64,000 nt of DNA from Pycnococcus provasolii. Lineage: Eukaryota; Chlorophyta; Pseudoscourfieldiophyceae; Pseudoscourfieldiales. This document shows, in pieces, positions 1-9,551 of the stretch. Both the position numbers and the translations under genes were made by a program. The notes below the pieces were generated by a model that did not search any database, was not told the DNA's origin, and saw nothing but the letters and a program-made list of their open reading frames with translations. Position 1 is the stretch's first letter, and every line of letters starts with the position of its first letter. The DNA lies in assembly GCA_049487715.1 (NCBI GenBank), contig CP150549.1, forward strand, positions 682,001 to 746,000. Reading direction: 5' to 3'.

Positions 1-1
1 G

Positions 2-211
2 ATTCTCAGCCGTGTCACTCCTGTCACGCACTCGGTGGCAAATTGCGTCAAGCGAGTTGCTGTGATCGTCGCTTCCATGCTGTTTTTCCAAAATCCCACG
101 AGCCTGACCAACCGACTTGGTACTGGGCTCGCGCTCTTCGGCGTCATGCTATATTCGCTTGCGCTCTCATCAAGCAAAGCTCGTACGTCACGTTCTACTC
201 GGAAAAGTTGA
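2..211 (+). CDS. Plastid phosphate translocator (TPT/PPT/GPT family), 3' end only
   Basis: An open frame enters from the left edge and ends at TGA 209-211, giving 69 residues. The text [20 protein letters not shown], then a hydrophobic helix, an NxLGTGLAL-like stretch and a basic tail match the last two membrane helices of triose-phosphate and phosphoenolpyruvate/phosphate antiporters of the plastid inner envelope. In that family the S-x-V-[ST]-P-[VL]-T-x-S-V-x-N-x-x-K-R motif is the substrate-binding signature, and its Lys/Arg pair is intact here. These carriers swap phosphate for C3, C5 or C6 sugar phosphates. The subfamily cannot be told from this fragment. The ending [11 protein letters not shown] is Ser/Arg-rich. 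The rest of the gene lies outside the window. Confidence 0.85.
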   Translation: MLSRVTPVTHSVANCVKRVAVIVASMLFFQNPTSLTNRLGTGLALFGVMLYSLALSSSKARTSRSTRKS

Positions 212-378
212 ACAATGGTGGTAGTGATAGATTGTTGCACACATTTAAATAAACACGACCTTGCATGTTGGACTTTTGCCGTGACCCCGATCATCCCTCC
301 TACAACATTTTGCTTCATTTCTATCCGTCCCGAAATCATCAATTTACACATTTGAAAGAAGGGTAAAAAAAGGGTGGC

Positions 379-2742
379 TCACAGCAAGCTCACGTACCCC
401 AATGCAACGGGCGTGTACAGGATGCAGAACACCACGTAGGCTCCAATTAGTGTGTAGCCCACCCAACGTGGGAGACGCCACTTGAGCGCTGTTGGCACAA
501 GTATCGCGAGCAGCACACAAACGAATATGGCGAAGACAAGCAACAAGAGTAGCGGCGAGGTCAACTGCACATTCACGGGCTTCGACGTCACGAACGCCTC
601 GTAAGCGAAGCTCACGCCGACACCGATGAGAAGATTGAAGAGAGGGCCGGCAAAACATGCTGTAATTGCCATGACTGGGCGACCTAATCTGGCAATGGCC
701 ACGCATGCGAAGAAGTCGCCCGCAGATGCTCCCCACGCAAGAGCGGTTGCACCCAAAAGTGCCGCGGGAATGTGGCACACCGCGCCCATAGCCTCCGCAA
801 CACCAACGAGCGCGTTTGCGCCCAGGCGCATCCACACCAGCGCCTGGGCGAATGCGATCATCGAACATGCTACCGCGGCATTTGTGCTCATCGCACTGTT
901 TGCCTGATGACTGGCGCGAGTCATGGCCACATACGACGCGCCGATCACACCGCCAATCAACATCACTCCCGCCGGGATGTAAAACCAGGCTGGGCCAGGC
1001 AGAGGCAGAGGCAAATTCGCCACCGCACCGGTGGCGACGAGGGTGAATGCAGGCCCGACTGCCGAAAGTGCCACGAGGAGAGGGCCATGCGGCATCTCCG
1101 GAGCATCGGGGATCGGGCAGGTCAATGCGATCGCCGCACGCACCAAAGCTGGGTAGCCGAGGTAGCGCTGCCAACGCGGCATCTCCGCCCATTTGACAAC
1201 GCCACGAAGCCAAACCATAAGGTTCTCCATCGCCACGGTCCCCTGAGACGCATTCTTGAGTCGCATCGCACGAATTCTGGCAGACGCACCACCCTGACCT
1301 GGCGTTGGCATCGCGGAGCCCTTGTTGTCATCGACGCCACCCTTCATGCTGGGCAAGTCGAATAGAGGCGCAGATTCCGTGGTCGTGTTGTCGAGGGTGG
1401 CGATCGGGTCCGCCTTTTTCCCGCCGAAGAGCACCTGGCAGAGGTACACCGCGTACATGAGACTGAGCAGCGTCGCCTCCCAAAGCTCCACCTTTCCGTC
1501 CACCGAGATGGCAAGCACGAGAAGGAGCGCCACGAGATAGCTCAGCGAGTCGCGCATGAAGCTGTACCTGTCGACGATGAGCTCCGAGTTGGCGGCGGCA
1601 ATCACCGTGCCGAGCACAGGACCGAGAGCGAAAACGCCGGCACCGGCCACCTCGCTCACCGCAAGTTCGACGTCCGGACGAGCGCCGACAGTGAGAGCTG
1701 AAATTTGGGTGAACACATCTGGCGCGCCATTCCCGAACGCGAGAAGCGTCGCGCCTGCAACGTCCGCGGGAATCTTCCAGTACGTCGCGAGAATCTCCAG
1801 CGCAGGCGAGAAGTACGAGTCCGCGGCGGTGCTGAGAATTTCGAATAGCACGAGCGAAAGAAGCACGAGCGGGACGAGTGCGAGAAACGTCGGCAGAAAG
1901 TGAAGCTTGCAGTACACGAAGCGCAGGTACGACCTCGCACCTTCACACGACTCGGAGTCCGTCACATATGCGCACGCAGGTGGTACCGGGCGTTGGCCGA
2001 AGGCGTCGGCGCCGCCACCCGACGCCGGTGGCGTGTACGACTTGACAGGATGGCACTCGCCACGCTCGCCTGTCATCACGCCTTTGATCGTTGGCGGCGG
2101 TGGACGTGCGTTCGTGTACGACGTCGCGTCCCGAACGCCCGCTGGGCGCGTCTTTTTTGGCCAGCGATACGGCGAGTCTGGCGGCATTCCATTTTCGTCG
2201 GAGGTTGAAGGTTCAGCTGGCTCAACCTCCTCCTGCTGCGTCTTTTCTTCTGTCTGCTCCGCAAGGTTGCCGTCAGCTTCCTCAAGCACGCTCTCGTGAG
2301 GCGGTGCGGGATTCTCCTTCTCACGTTCTTCGCGCAGCTTCTTCGCCTCCTCGAGCTTTGCTTCGCGCTCCTCGCGCTCCCGTTCTAGCTCCTGTTCCAC
2401 TTCCTCCTTTCTTTTCTTCTCAGCCTCCTCGTCGCGCACGTACTGGTTCTCGTCGCTGGCAAGGATTGGAGTCCGTTCCTCCTCGAGTTCTTCCTTGAGT
2501 TCCTTTTCCTCCTTGCGGTGGTCTGTCACTTCCTCGGTAGGCGGCAGTGGCGGCAGTGGCGGCATGGTTGCATTTTCCGTCTCTTCGTCACGCTTGAGTC
2601 TCTCCGCAGCCTTTCCCAAGTTCTTCTTGAAGAAGCGCAGTGCTGATACGTCGTCGAGGAGGCACAGTAGAAGCAGCGCCGAGATTATTAGAGCATAGTA
2701 AGACGCCATAGGACGCCGAGAGGACGCCATAAAGGTAGCCAT
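379..2742 (-). CDS. Cation/calcium exchanger, CCX/NCLX type
   Basis: A 787-residue membrane antiporter expected to exchange Na+ or K+ for Ca2+. Residues 1-35 look like a signal peptide or signal anchor ending near VSA. They are followed by about 200 residues of charged Glu/Lys coiled coil and a Pro-rich linker. The exchanger core starts near residue 280. The first alpha repeat carries ATLLAFGNGAPDVFTQ (about 340), and the second carries WGASAGDFFACVAIARLG followed by ACFAGPLFNLLIG (about 670-710). GNGAPD is the ion-binding signature; the second repeat has GASAGD where many homologues have GNS. A long polar loop separates two groups of helices, as in the family. The start at 2742 is the first ATG and lies just after a TATATA-rich stretch. 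It is divergent from the gene at 3649. The long acidic N-terminal extension is unusual. Subcellular location is uncertain. Confidence 0.85.
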   Translation of the reverse strand: MATFMASSRRPMASYYALIISALLLLCLLDDVSALRFFKKNLGKAAERLKRDEETENATMPPLPPLPPTEEVTDHRKEEKELKEELEEERTPILASDENQYVRDEEAEKKRKEEVEQELEREREEREAKLEEAKKLREEREKENPAPPHESVLEEADGNLAEQTEEKTQQEEVEPAEPSTSDENGMPPDSPYRWPKKTRPAGVRDATSYTNARPPPPTIKGVMTGERGECHPVKSYTPPASGGGADAFGQRPVPPACAYVTDSESCEGARSYLRFVYCKLHFLPTFLALVPLVLLSLVLFEILSTAADSYFSPALEILATYWKIPADVAGATLLAFGNGAPDVFTQISALTVGARPDVELAVSEVAGAGVFALGPVLGTVIAAANSELIVDRYSFMRDSLSYLVALLLVLAISVDGKVELWEATLLSLMYAVYLCQVLFGGKKADPIATLDNTTTESAPLFDLPSMKGGVDDNKGSAMPTPGQGGASARIRAMRLKNASQGTVAMENLMVWLRGVVKWAEMPRWQRYLGYPALVRAAIALTCPIPDAPEMPHGPLLVALSAVGPAFTLVATGAVANLPLPLPGPAWFYIPAGVMLIGGVIGASYVAMTRASHQANSAMSTNAAVACSMIAFAQALVWMRLGANALVGVAEAMGAVCHIPAALLGATALAWGASAGDFFACVAIARLGRPVMAITACFAGPLFNLLIGVGVSFAYEAFVTSKPVNVQLTSPLLLLLVFAIFVCVLLAILVPTALKWRLPRWVGYTLIGAYVVFCILYTPVALGYVSLL

Positions 2743-3648
2743 ATATACTGTATATATGGACTCTCACAAAAGGGAAGAGGCCAATGACGGCCAATGATCG
2801 CGATTGGAAATCGGGTGTGTTAAAACAGAGCAAGAGCAAGAGCAACGCGCGCGTTGGCCCAAAATAAAACAATAGGCACTCTTGAAGTTCTTGACGTCGT
2901 TCAAGAACTCGTTCAAGACGTCGTTCCTCTCGCTGGTAAACTTTAGAAACAACGCTGGTTAGTATGGAACACGATACTTTACGCACCTCTTTTCCGCCTT
3001 CTTCCTCCGTCCTTCTTCTCCTGACAGCCTGATCCGTCGTCGTCCGTCTACTGTCGTCGTCGATGACCAGAGTCAAGTAGGCGTGTCAAGTGTGGTCAAG
3101 GGAGTTGCTGTGGTGGAGTATGTAGTGCCTGCTTTGTGCCGTCTGCTCTGTAAAGTGTCGTCTGCTTTGTGTTGTCGAAGACGTAAACTTTATTGTTGTA
3201 TTGTTTCTTGTTGTTGTTGTTGTTGTGTGTGTCATCCTGATTTCGCAAATTGCTGTGTATCTTCATGTGTGTGTTGCTGCTGATGCTGATGCTGCTGGTG
3301 GTGGTGTTGCTGGTGGTGTTGCTGGTGTTGTTGCTGCTGGTGTTGTTGTTGTCGACCGGTCGTGTCCATACCGTACCATCCTGTGTTGTTGTACTGTAAT
3401 GTATGTTCACGTGTTGGTCTTGCATCGCCGTTAGCAACCTGGTCAACCTCGTCGTCGTCGTCGTCGCCAACCTTGTTCTCCTCCTTGTGTGGTACTTCCT
3501 ACGGCACAACGGGTTGCAGTCCTCAGTAGGGAACAGACTGGTCGACGGGTGCTCCGTTCAACTTCAACGAGTTGTCGTCGTTCCCCTCACTCACTATTAT
3601 TTCCTACGGATTGCTACCTAAGTTACCACAGTCGGCAAAGACACAGCC
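2743..3648. other. Divergent intergenic region, 906 nt
   Basis: Lies between the divergent starts at 2742 and 3649, so it probably holds both promoters. A nested direct/inverted repeat built on GTTCAAGA/TCTTGAAC is at about 2884-2926. Low-complexity GTTGTTGTT and GCTGCTGGTGGTG tracts fill 3200-3350. The short open frames here are simple-sequence and are not called. Confidence 0.6.
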
Positions 3649-4968
3649 ATGGCGGAAGACGACGCGAGCGCGAGTGCGAGTGCGAATGCGAATGCGAACG
3701 AATCTCCAAACAGTGAAACGTTGTCTCGGCCAACGTCCAGGCGACTCGCCAAACAAAGCGCGAAAACTAAAAAAGCCATTCGAAGCAGCTTTGCAACCTC
3801 ACCGTACCTCAAGGCGCCGTACCGAGCGCCGAAAATAAGACAACCAACCTCGGCAGAGTACAACAAGCAATACGACGCAGTCGTCCTCTTAGGGACGATG
3901 TCCACCAACGACAAACTCGACAGCACGCAGAGAAGCTCGGAGTACCAGGTCGCGGATAACATGCCCAAGTTTGACACAGAGACGTTCGACACGTACAGCT
4001 TCCTCGTCTCGTCGGCGATTCGCACCAAACAGGCGAGAGGTCTCCTCAAGGAGCAGCACGCCTTCGAAAGCTGGCAGCTCAGGAAAGCCGAGGAGGATGC
4101 TAAGTTGGCACGCTGGGAGAAAAAGATACGCGCCAAGCACATAAAGGAAGCCGAGAAACAACTCGAGGAGAAAAGAAGGCTGCGCGAGGCTGAGCAAGCT
4201 CAGGCTGCAGCTGAGGAAGCGGCACACAAGGAATTCAGAGCGAAGGAACGAGCAGACTGGCTCGCCACCGCGAAGGCGCGCAAAGAGGAGTTCCTGGCAA
4301 GCTGGTATGCGCGCAAGGAGGCGATGGATAACGCGCCAGTAGCGCAGAGCCCGGGGCAGCGGCCCATCACGCCCGTCGAGTACGACTCGCTCTGTCGCGG
4401 ATTCGTGAAACCTGTCGACGTGGGACCGTATGGCGTCAACTCCGCCTCGCCTCACATCCTCCCGCCTCCAGGACTGCGGCTACCGATGGCAAGGCGCGAG
4501 ACTTGCCAACGTCCGCGCCAAGACGTCATGGCCGTCTCCTCGGTGGCGAAGAAGGGGCCGGGCGGCTGGGACAAGGCGCCGGACAAGTCGCCCATCTGGC
4601 TCGACGTCAAGTACAAGGGCGGCAAGAAGGGCACTCCGCACACCGCGTACGGCATGCGCAACAAGTCCTTCCTCTTCCCCAAGGACGCAGCCCGGGCCGC
4701 AGCTCGGGCAGGCGCCGCGAAGGGGCCGCAGCTCGGGCGCGTGCTTACGCGGCGTGGAATGGTACCTGCAACTGAACAGATTCATGCCGCTGCGCCGAGT
4801 AGCCTTGCGGCACCGGCAGCCGTGATGCCCGTTCACCTAACAAGACGCGTACTCAGCAACGAAGAGGCGTTCCCGCTACATGGCGGCACTGTTACGGACC
4901 CTAAGCCGTCGCCGCGAGTGACGCATTCGGGCGAGGTGAAGCACGAGGTCGGACCATCTGTGGGCTGA
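3649..4968 (+). CDS. Coiled-coil protein of unknown function
   Basis: Not recognised. The 439-residue product begins with an Ala/Ser/Asn-rich low-complexity leader. Residues about 130-230 form a highly charged Ala/Glu/Lys/Arg helix, likely a coiled coil, ending in the repeated pattern ADWLATAKARKEEFLASWYA. The second half is Pro/Gly-rich and basic, with a distinctive WDKAPDKSPIWLDVKYKGG segment near residue 310. There are no membrane segments or recognisable catalytic motifs. The layout recalls cytoskeletal or ciliary coiled-coil proteins (CCDC34-like proteins have similar W/K-rich helices), but that is only a resemblance. The start is the first ATG after a long upstream stretch and the codon usage matches neighbouring genes. 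No intron is needed. Confidence 0.7.
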   Translation: MAEDDASASASANANANESPNSETLSRPTSRRLAKQSAKTKKAIRSSFATSPYLKAPYRAPKIRQPTSAEYNKQYDAVVLLGTMSTNDKLDSTQRSSEYQVADNMPKFDTETFDTYSFLVSSAIRTKQARGLLKEQHAFESWQLRKAEEDAKLARWEKKIRAKHIKEAEKQLEEKRRLREAEQAQAAAEEAAHKEFRAKERADWLATAKARKEEFLASWYARKEAMDNAPVAQSPGQRPITPVEYDSLCRGFVKPVDVGPYGVNSASPHILPPPGLRLPMARRETCQRPRQDVMAVSSVAKKGPGGWDKAPDKSPIWLDVKYKGGKKGTPHTAYGMRNKSFLFPKDAARAAARAGAAKGPQLGRVLTRRGMVPATEQIHAAAPSSLAAPAAVMPVHLTRRVLSNEEAFPLHGGTVTDPKPSPRVTHSGEVKHEVGPSVG

Positions 4969-5288
4969 GTAATCACTTTTCTTTTCTTGTCTTGTCTTTG
5001 TGATGGTTACAAGGACACTTTTAAGAGACCAAGGCACCAACGTCCACAGATCCTCGACGATTGGCGCGCGATGGGCGATCGCAGACGTCACCTTGACTAC
5101 GCCCAAGTGATACCTTCGTGTCACTTGGTGGTACTTCGTGATACCTTCGAAATCACCTGCGCCATGAACGAAAACGCGCAGTGAATGGCACCGGTGAATG
5201 GGCTGAGTGGTGAAAGTGAATGATGTGAATGGACGACCGTTGGACAAACTAAAGTGCAACTTCATTACTGAATGAGGGATCTCAGCTT
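4969..5288. other. Convergent intergenic region, 320 nt
   Basis: Separates two convergent stop codons. The words GTGATACCTTCG (5107 and 5140) and the related CACTTGGTGGTACTTCG make a small direct repeat. I see no gene and no telomere-like repeat here. Confidence 0.5.
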
Positions 5289-7118
5289 TTAAGGTTCGCT
5301 GAAACCCCAGTCTAGGTCTTCGTCATCGTCGTCGTCGTCATCCTCCGCATCCTCCGCATTCACCAGAATTCCACTGCCCTCGGAACCGTCCGATGGTGAT
5401 GGCTCATGCTTCGTACTTGGCTGCTCAGGTGCCGCCTTTGGCTCTGGCTCCGGATCAGCAGCCTTCTGCGCGGGCTCTGGCTCAGGCTCCGGTTTGGGTT
5501 CTGGCTCCGGATCAGCAGCCTTCTGCGCGAGTTCAGGCTCCGGCTCCGGTTTGGGTTCTGGCTCCGGATCAGCAGCCTTCTGCGCGGGCTCTGGCTCAGG
5601 CTCCGGTTTGGGTTCTGGCTCCGGATCAGCAGCCTTCTGCGCGAGTTCAGGCTCCGGCTCCGGCTCTGGCTCTGGTTCTGGCTCTGGCTTGGACTCTGGC
5701 TCCGGATCGGCAGCCTTCTGCGCGGGTTCCGGCACCGGCTCCGGCTCTGGCTCTGGCTCTGGCTCTGGCTTGGACTCTGGCTCCGGATCGGCAGCCTTCT
5801 GCGCGGGTTCCGGCACCGGCTCCGGCTCTGCTTCAGGCTCTGGCTTGGACTCTGGCTCCGGATCGGCAGCCTTCTGCGCGGGTTCCGGCACCGGCTCCGG
5901 CTCTGCTTCAGGCTCTGGCTTGGACTCTGGCTCCGGATCGGCAGCCTTCTGCGCGGGTTCCGGCACCGGCTCCGGCACCGGCTCCGGCTCTGCTTCAGGC
6001 TCTGGCTTGGACTCTGGCTCAGGCACTTGCTTAGGAGCACCTGTCACCGGCTCCTTCTTCGGCATAGCTGCTGCAATCACCACCGTCGCAGCTGCTGCTT
6101 CCGCTGCCACGTCCTCGTCCCCCCAGCTCAGGTCCTCGTCTTCATCGGCAATTCGACTCTCCGCCATCGCTGTCACTCGCTCGCGCTGTAGTCGTTGCTG
6201 CTCGAGCACGTGCATTCGGTAAAAGTATCGGCTCCAGAACTCTTCACGCTCGACAACTCCAGGAACGAGGCTTGTTTCGAGCTGCTTAACGAATGGGTCC
6301 GACTCCGACGCGGCTGCTTCGTTGAGGTTGAACGTATTCATGAACGTCGCGAACGCCTCCGCATCCTCCGGCTCGTCGCAATACGTCGCAGGTTCTCGCC
6401 TGAGGCTTGCAAGTTCCGACGCGAATCTCAAGGACGCCGCGTCGCCTGTGGAGTTTGCCAAAGCGGCGTTTGTCGTCGCTGCAGCGGGAGCGTTCACCGC
6501 GTCGTCGTTTTCGAGCGCGACCACTTCCTTGACCTGCTTGAAAATATCCAGAGACCCTGCTATGAGGCTCCTTCCAAGATCCTCGACGCGCTCCCCCATC
6601 TGCTCCCACTTGTCTTGCACAGCCCCGCCGATCGCGTCCAAGTCTGCCGCCGACGCCGCTGACGACGACGCCTTTGTTTCCTGTGCTGTTCTCTGTTCCG
6701 TCGTCTCTTGCGCGTCGTCACTTTCACTCGCGGACGGCGCGATGACGGTTTCCAGGTTGGAGATCACTTTCTGTCCGTCTTGTATGGTTTCTACCGCGAA
6801 CGCCTTGAGGTCAGCGGCCATCGCCCCGAGGATCGACCCTTGTTGGAACACGTTTGTCAAACTTCCCAAACCGGCAGAGAATCCGACACTTAAGGAATCC
6901 CCTCCTCCTTGATGAGATGTCCCATCCGAATCTTCTGCTGACAACGACGCTGAACCGTTGGAATTCGAATTCGAATTCGAATTCTTATTCGCAGCATCCC
7001 CGAGATGTTTCTGATTCCGCGGCGCCGACGCAGAATCACCACCACCTGTCACACCAAAGGAGGTAGAATCCGGTTGACCAGAGTTGTCATCAGACAACAA
7101 CGACGAGAAGAAGTCCAT
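5289..7118 (-). CDS. BSD-domain protein with Pro-Glu-rich repeat tail (BSDC1-like)
   Basis: A 609-residue protein. The N-terminal third is Ser/Asn/Gly-rich, with an amphipathic stretch around residues 75-120 typical of BSDC1/synapse-associated proteins. A BSD domain at about 240-305 ends in the hallmark aromatic pair within [20 protein letters not shown]. From about residue 370 onward the chain is a long run of [10 protein letters not shown]-type repeats punctuated by AQKAADPE, ending in a poly-Asp patch and DLDWGFSEP. The acidic DLSWGDED before the repeats and DLDWGF at the end are echoes of each other. BSD proteins of this type act at membranes or in trafficking, but the exact role is unknown. 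The repeat tail (about 5420-6030) is encoded by a minisatellite and its length is likely variable. Confidence 0.8.
   Translation of the reverse strand: MDFFSSLLSDDNSGQPDSTSFGVTGGGDSASAPRNQKHLGDAANKNSNSNSNSNGSASLSAEDSDGTSHQGGGDSLSVGFSAGLGSLTNVFQQGSILGAMAADLKAFAVETIQDGQKVISNLETVIAPSASESDDAQETTEQRTAQETKASSSAASAADLDAIGGAVQDKWEQMGERVEDLGRSLIAGSLDIFKQVKEVVALENDDAVNAPAAATTNAALANSTGDAASLRFASELASLRREPATYCDEPEDAEAFATFMNTFNLNEAAASESDPFVKQLETSLVPGVVEREEFWSRYFYRMHVLEQQRLQRERVTAMAESRIADEDEDLSWGDEDVAAEAAAATVVIAAAMPKKEPVTGAPKQVPEPESKPEPEAEPEPVPEPVPEPAQKAADPEPESKPEPEAEPEPVPEPAQKAADPEPESKPEPEAEPEPVPEPAQKAADPEPESKPEPEPEPEPEPVPEPAQKAADPEPESKPEPEPEPEPEPEPELAQKAADPEPEPKPEPEPEPAQKAADPEPEPKPEPEPELAQKAADPEPEPKPEPEPEPAQKAADPEPEPKAAPEQPSTKHEPSPSDGSEGSGILVNAEDAEDDDDDDDEDLDWGFSEP
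5420..6030. repeat. Coding minisatellite (Pro-Glu repeats of the BSD protein)
   Basis: On the plus strand the unit reads roughly GGCTCCGGCTCTGGCTC..CTCCGGATC(A/G)GCAGCCTTCTGCGCG. It is repeated about nine times with unit lengths of roughly 45-80 nt, all multiples of three. The tract is open in several frames on both strands because the 6-nt core GGCTCC/GGCTCT lacks stop codons. Confidence 0.9.
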
Positions 7119-7738
7119 CTTGATAATAAAAAACAGATCACAGATAGATCACAAGCAGATATGTAACAAGCAGGTACTGTAGATGACAGATGACACCAAA
7201 CGTTTGTTTGTAGGATGGTATGGGAACAATGAACACGGGCGAGCGAGCGAGCCTTCGAAGAATGGCGAAGAATGAGGTCAACGCGGTCGGTCCCTCACCT
7301 CGGAAGGCTGAAGGCAGGTTCTTCAACGGGGGAAAGGGGGGGAGGGGTTGTCGCAAATATGATTTAGGGTGCAAGGAGGGATCCCCATACACTAGTACAG
7401 TATTGCTATAGGATAGTGGTACTTCCCCGGGTATTAGGGTTTTAGGATTCGGGTTCGGGTTCGGGTTCGGGTTCGGGTTCGGGTGAGGTCACCCTGCGGT
7501 GGGTTGGTGGGGTGAAATCCACTGTGCTTGTTTCAGGATTTATTTTTTTAGTCTATGGAAAAAATACCTTAAGGTACTGCCGTGTTGCTAGCAATCAATA
7601 GCAACATTGGAACATGCGGCCAAGCTCCTATCGTTCCCATGGGCATGGGATGAACCTTAATCGTGGCATACCAGGTCGACCAGGTCGGCTCCCAGGTCGT
7701 ACACCGCGATCTCTCCTGCACCTCGTTCGCGCCACTTT
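7119..7738. other. Divergent intergenic region, 620 nt
   Basis: Shared upstream region of the genes at 7118 and 7739. It holds a TTAGGG-like stretch at 7434-7445 and the (TTCGGG)6 array just after it. No coding sequence is supported. Confidence 0.6.
7448..7483 (+). repeat. (TTCGGG)6 variant telomere-like array
   Basis: Six perfect tandem copies of TTCGGG directly follow ATTAGGGTTTTAGGA. This is a one-base variant of the TTAGGG hexamer seen at other promoters of the window. It lies 256 nt upstream of the start at 7739 and 330 nt upstream of the start at 7118. Confidence 0.9.
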
Positions 7739-8968
7739 ATGCCCTTCATCGCTGTCACAGTTCTCATCGTGCTCGTCATACGCGTATCCCTACCAACTGG
7801 CACGTCAGCCACAATGTCCACGAGTGGGGACACGGAACACGCACACGCACATTCGTCTGACGTACAGCATGGCCAGATCGACATGATGGATGATTTGGAT
7901 ACGTCGATCACACGTTCAGACGAAGCACCGCTCGAGGAGGCGCAGCAAGTACAGAGCCCTGTGCCCAGTCCGCCGCCCGTGCCGACGACGACGACAAAAG
8001 CCTCGCCGCCGCCGCCGCCCCCACCGCGAGAACGGCCGGCACAGTTCGGCGCCGAGAGAAACTGCCACGCGCTCGAAAATACAGAGCTGTGGGGCGCCGT
8101 CGTGCGCGCGGGAACGGACGTGATTGCGCACACGTCGCAGGAGTGCTGCGCGGCGTGCCGTCGCGTTGCCGTGCTCGACGACGGAAGTCCCGGGTGTGAC
8201 ACGTGGGTGTGGTGCGGAAACGCGACGACGTGCCGAGAAATGTACCGACAGTGCTGGCTGAAGCGTGCCGACAAACCGATGCAGCTGGAGGTGCGTGCAC
8301 GAGGCGCCGACACGCCGTGGACGAGTGGAACGCTGTTCGCGCCTCTGCCGGTGGATGCCGACGACATTCGCAGCTTCCTCATCAAAGGTGTGGGCGTGCC
8401 TGCTTCGGACGTGCGCGTTGCCGACGTCTCGCGCGTTCAGGCGAGCGCCGTGCGCTTCACAACCTCGCTCGGTTCGTTCGTTGCCATCCTTCGCCCGGAT
8501 CTATCCCCACGCGCCGCGGAGGCATTTACGAATGCGACGGAAGGTGGTTCGTGCGACGGCGGTGCGTGCAACTTCTACCGCTCGGAGGCTGTGCCAGCTG
8601 GTTGGGATGAGAAGGGTTTTTACGGCCCACCGTACGCGCTGTTTCAGGGCACGCTCGGCCGATCGCGCGGGTCGCCTTCGCCGCTTCCGATGGAAGCGCA
8701 TCCCGTCGTACGACGTGGGCACCTGTGCGTGATTGGCACTGGGCCTGACTTTTTCGTCGCGTTGGCGGACCACCCGGAGTGGGGCAAGGCTCACAGCGTC
8801 GTCGGTTTCGTGCCAACAGAGGGCATGCGCGTGCTGGATGGAATTGTCGCCGCGAGTCCAACACGCGAGGACGTCTGGGGAACCACGCACGTGACTCCGT
8901 TGATTCATCCGATCCCGTTTCAAGTATCTCGCGTGGATGCGCTTGAGACTCTGGCGACGTTCGCGTGA
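7739..8968 (+). CDS. Secreted or Golgi PAN-like plus cyclophilin-like fusion protein
   Basis: A 409-residue protein. Residues 1-22 (MPFIAVTVLIVLVIRVSLPT) form a signal peptide or signal anchor, followed by an acidic and Pro-rich stem with poly-Pro near residue 95. Residues about 105-180 contain a Cys-rich PAN/apple-like module (HTSQECCAACRRV, CDTWVWCG and CREMYRQCWLK), of the kind that binds glycans or proteins. Residues about 230-395 resemble a cyclophilin-type barrel: VRFTTSLGSFVAILRPDLSP at the start, CNFYRSE, a GHLCVIGTGPDFFVAL strand and SVVGFVPTEGMRVLDGI at the end. The usual catalytic Arg and the FHR context of active prolyl isomerases are not evident, so isomerase activity is doubtful. 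The stem-plus-module plan fits a type II lumenal protein. Convergent with the next gene, 40 nt away. Confidence 0.8.
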   Translation: MPFIAVTVLIVLVIRVSLPTGTSATMSTSGDTEHAHAHSSDVQHGQIDMMDDLDTSITRSDEAPLEEAQQVQSPVPSPPPVPTTTTKASPPPPPPPRERPAQFGAERNCHALENTELWGAVVRAGTDVIAHTSQECCAACRRVAVLDDGSPGCDTWVWCGNATTCREMYRQCWLKRADKPMQLEVRARGADTPWTSGTLFAPLPVDADDIRSFLIKGVGVPASDVRVADVSRVQASAVRFTTSLGSFVAILRPDLSPRAAEAFTNATEGGSCDGGACNFYRSEAVPAGWDEKGFYGPPYALFQGTLGRSRGSPSPLPMEAHPVVRRGHLCVIGTGPDFFVALADHPEWGKAHSVVGFVPTEGMRVLDGIVAASPTREDVWGTTHVTPLIHPIPFQVSRVDALETLATFA

Positions 8969-9008
8969 AGTATTGTGTATTTAATTTTGTAGATATAAAA
9001 AATAACTT

Positions 9009-9479
9009 TTACAGACTTCCCTTCTCAGGCACCACGTCTGAATGCTGCGCACTCTTTGTATCGTTGGCGCCGTCACTGAATTTTGCTGTTGGGAGTTTGA
9101 GTCGAATAGGTCCTTTGAAGTTGTCGACGTCTTTGACAGGCACACCCTTTTGTGTGATGACAATTAAGCCTTGCTTTGCGAGTCGCCGCGCAACATTTCG
9201 CGTCGGTTCCATGAGCGGTCTCCATTTTTGCGGATTGTTGTTTCCATGAATCGCCCGCGGCACTTCCGACGGTCAGCACGACGACGTTGGCGCACGCGCG
9301 GCTAGTAGGGAAAACAGCGTGGACTCTAATAGGAGCTCCGAGGATGATGATGAGGAGTCATCACCATCATCACCGTTGTCACCGTAGACTCGCTTCCTCT
9401 TCTCTCCAAGTTTATTCCTATGAAAAGGAGGAGGAGGATTCAGAAGTGTTGTTGTTGTCTTGGGAGCAGGAGGCGACAT
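9009..9479 (-). CDS. DUF3253 protein with in-frame UGA, candidate selenoprotein
   Basis: A continuous reading frame runs from ATG 9479 to TAA 9009, broken only by TGA at complement(9273..9275). Before the TGA there is a Pro/Asp/Ser-rich leader, then LLESTLFSLLAARAPTSSC. After it come PSEVPRAIHGNNNPQKWRPL, then NVARRLAKQGLIVITQKG, VPVKDVDNFKGPIRLKL and a short tail. As I know the family, DUF3253 is a small winged-helix-like bacterial domain whose N-terminal helix ends in a conserved Cys-Pro-Ser-Glu, so the UGA sits exactly on that Cys. Both flanks align with the family in one frame, which argues for selenocysteine rather than a true stop. UGA is an ordinary stop for neighbouring genes. I could not draw a convincing SECIS element by eye. 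Alternatives are a nonsense mutation or a base error. Total length with Sec is 156 residues. Confidence 0.7.
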
Positions 9480-9551
9480 AGATGATAGAATCGGAATCTG
9501 TGACTAGGAACTTGGAAAGGAAAGGAAAAAGGAATGGGAAAACCCGAACTC

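Noticed and set aside
3083-3509. Overlapping open frames on both strands in the 3.1-3.5 kb spacer
   Set aside because: They are translations of GTTGTT/GCTGGTGG simple sequence with no start context or domain.
5393-6222. Three long plus-strand frames over the BSD protein repeats
   Set aside because: Shadows of the GGCTCC minisatellite; the minus-strand frame has a real BSD domain and proper start and stop.
8965-9249. 94-residue plus-strand frame opposite DUF3253
   Set aside because: The minus strand has clear family motifs; the plus frame has no recognisable features.
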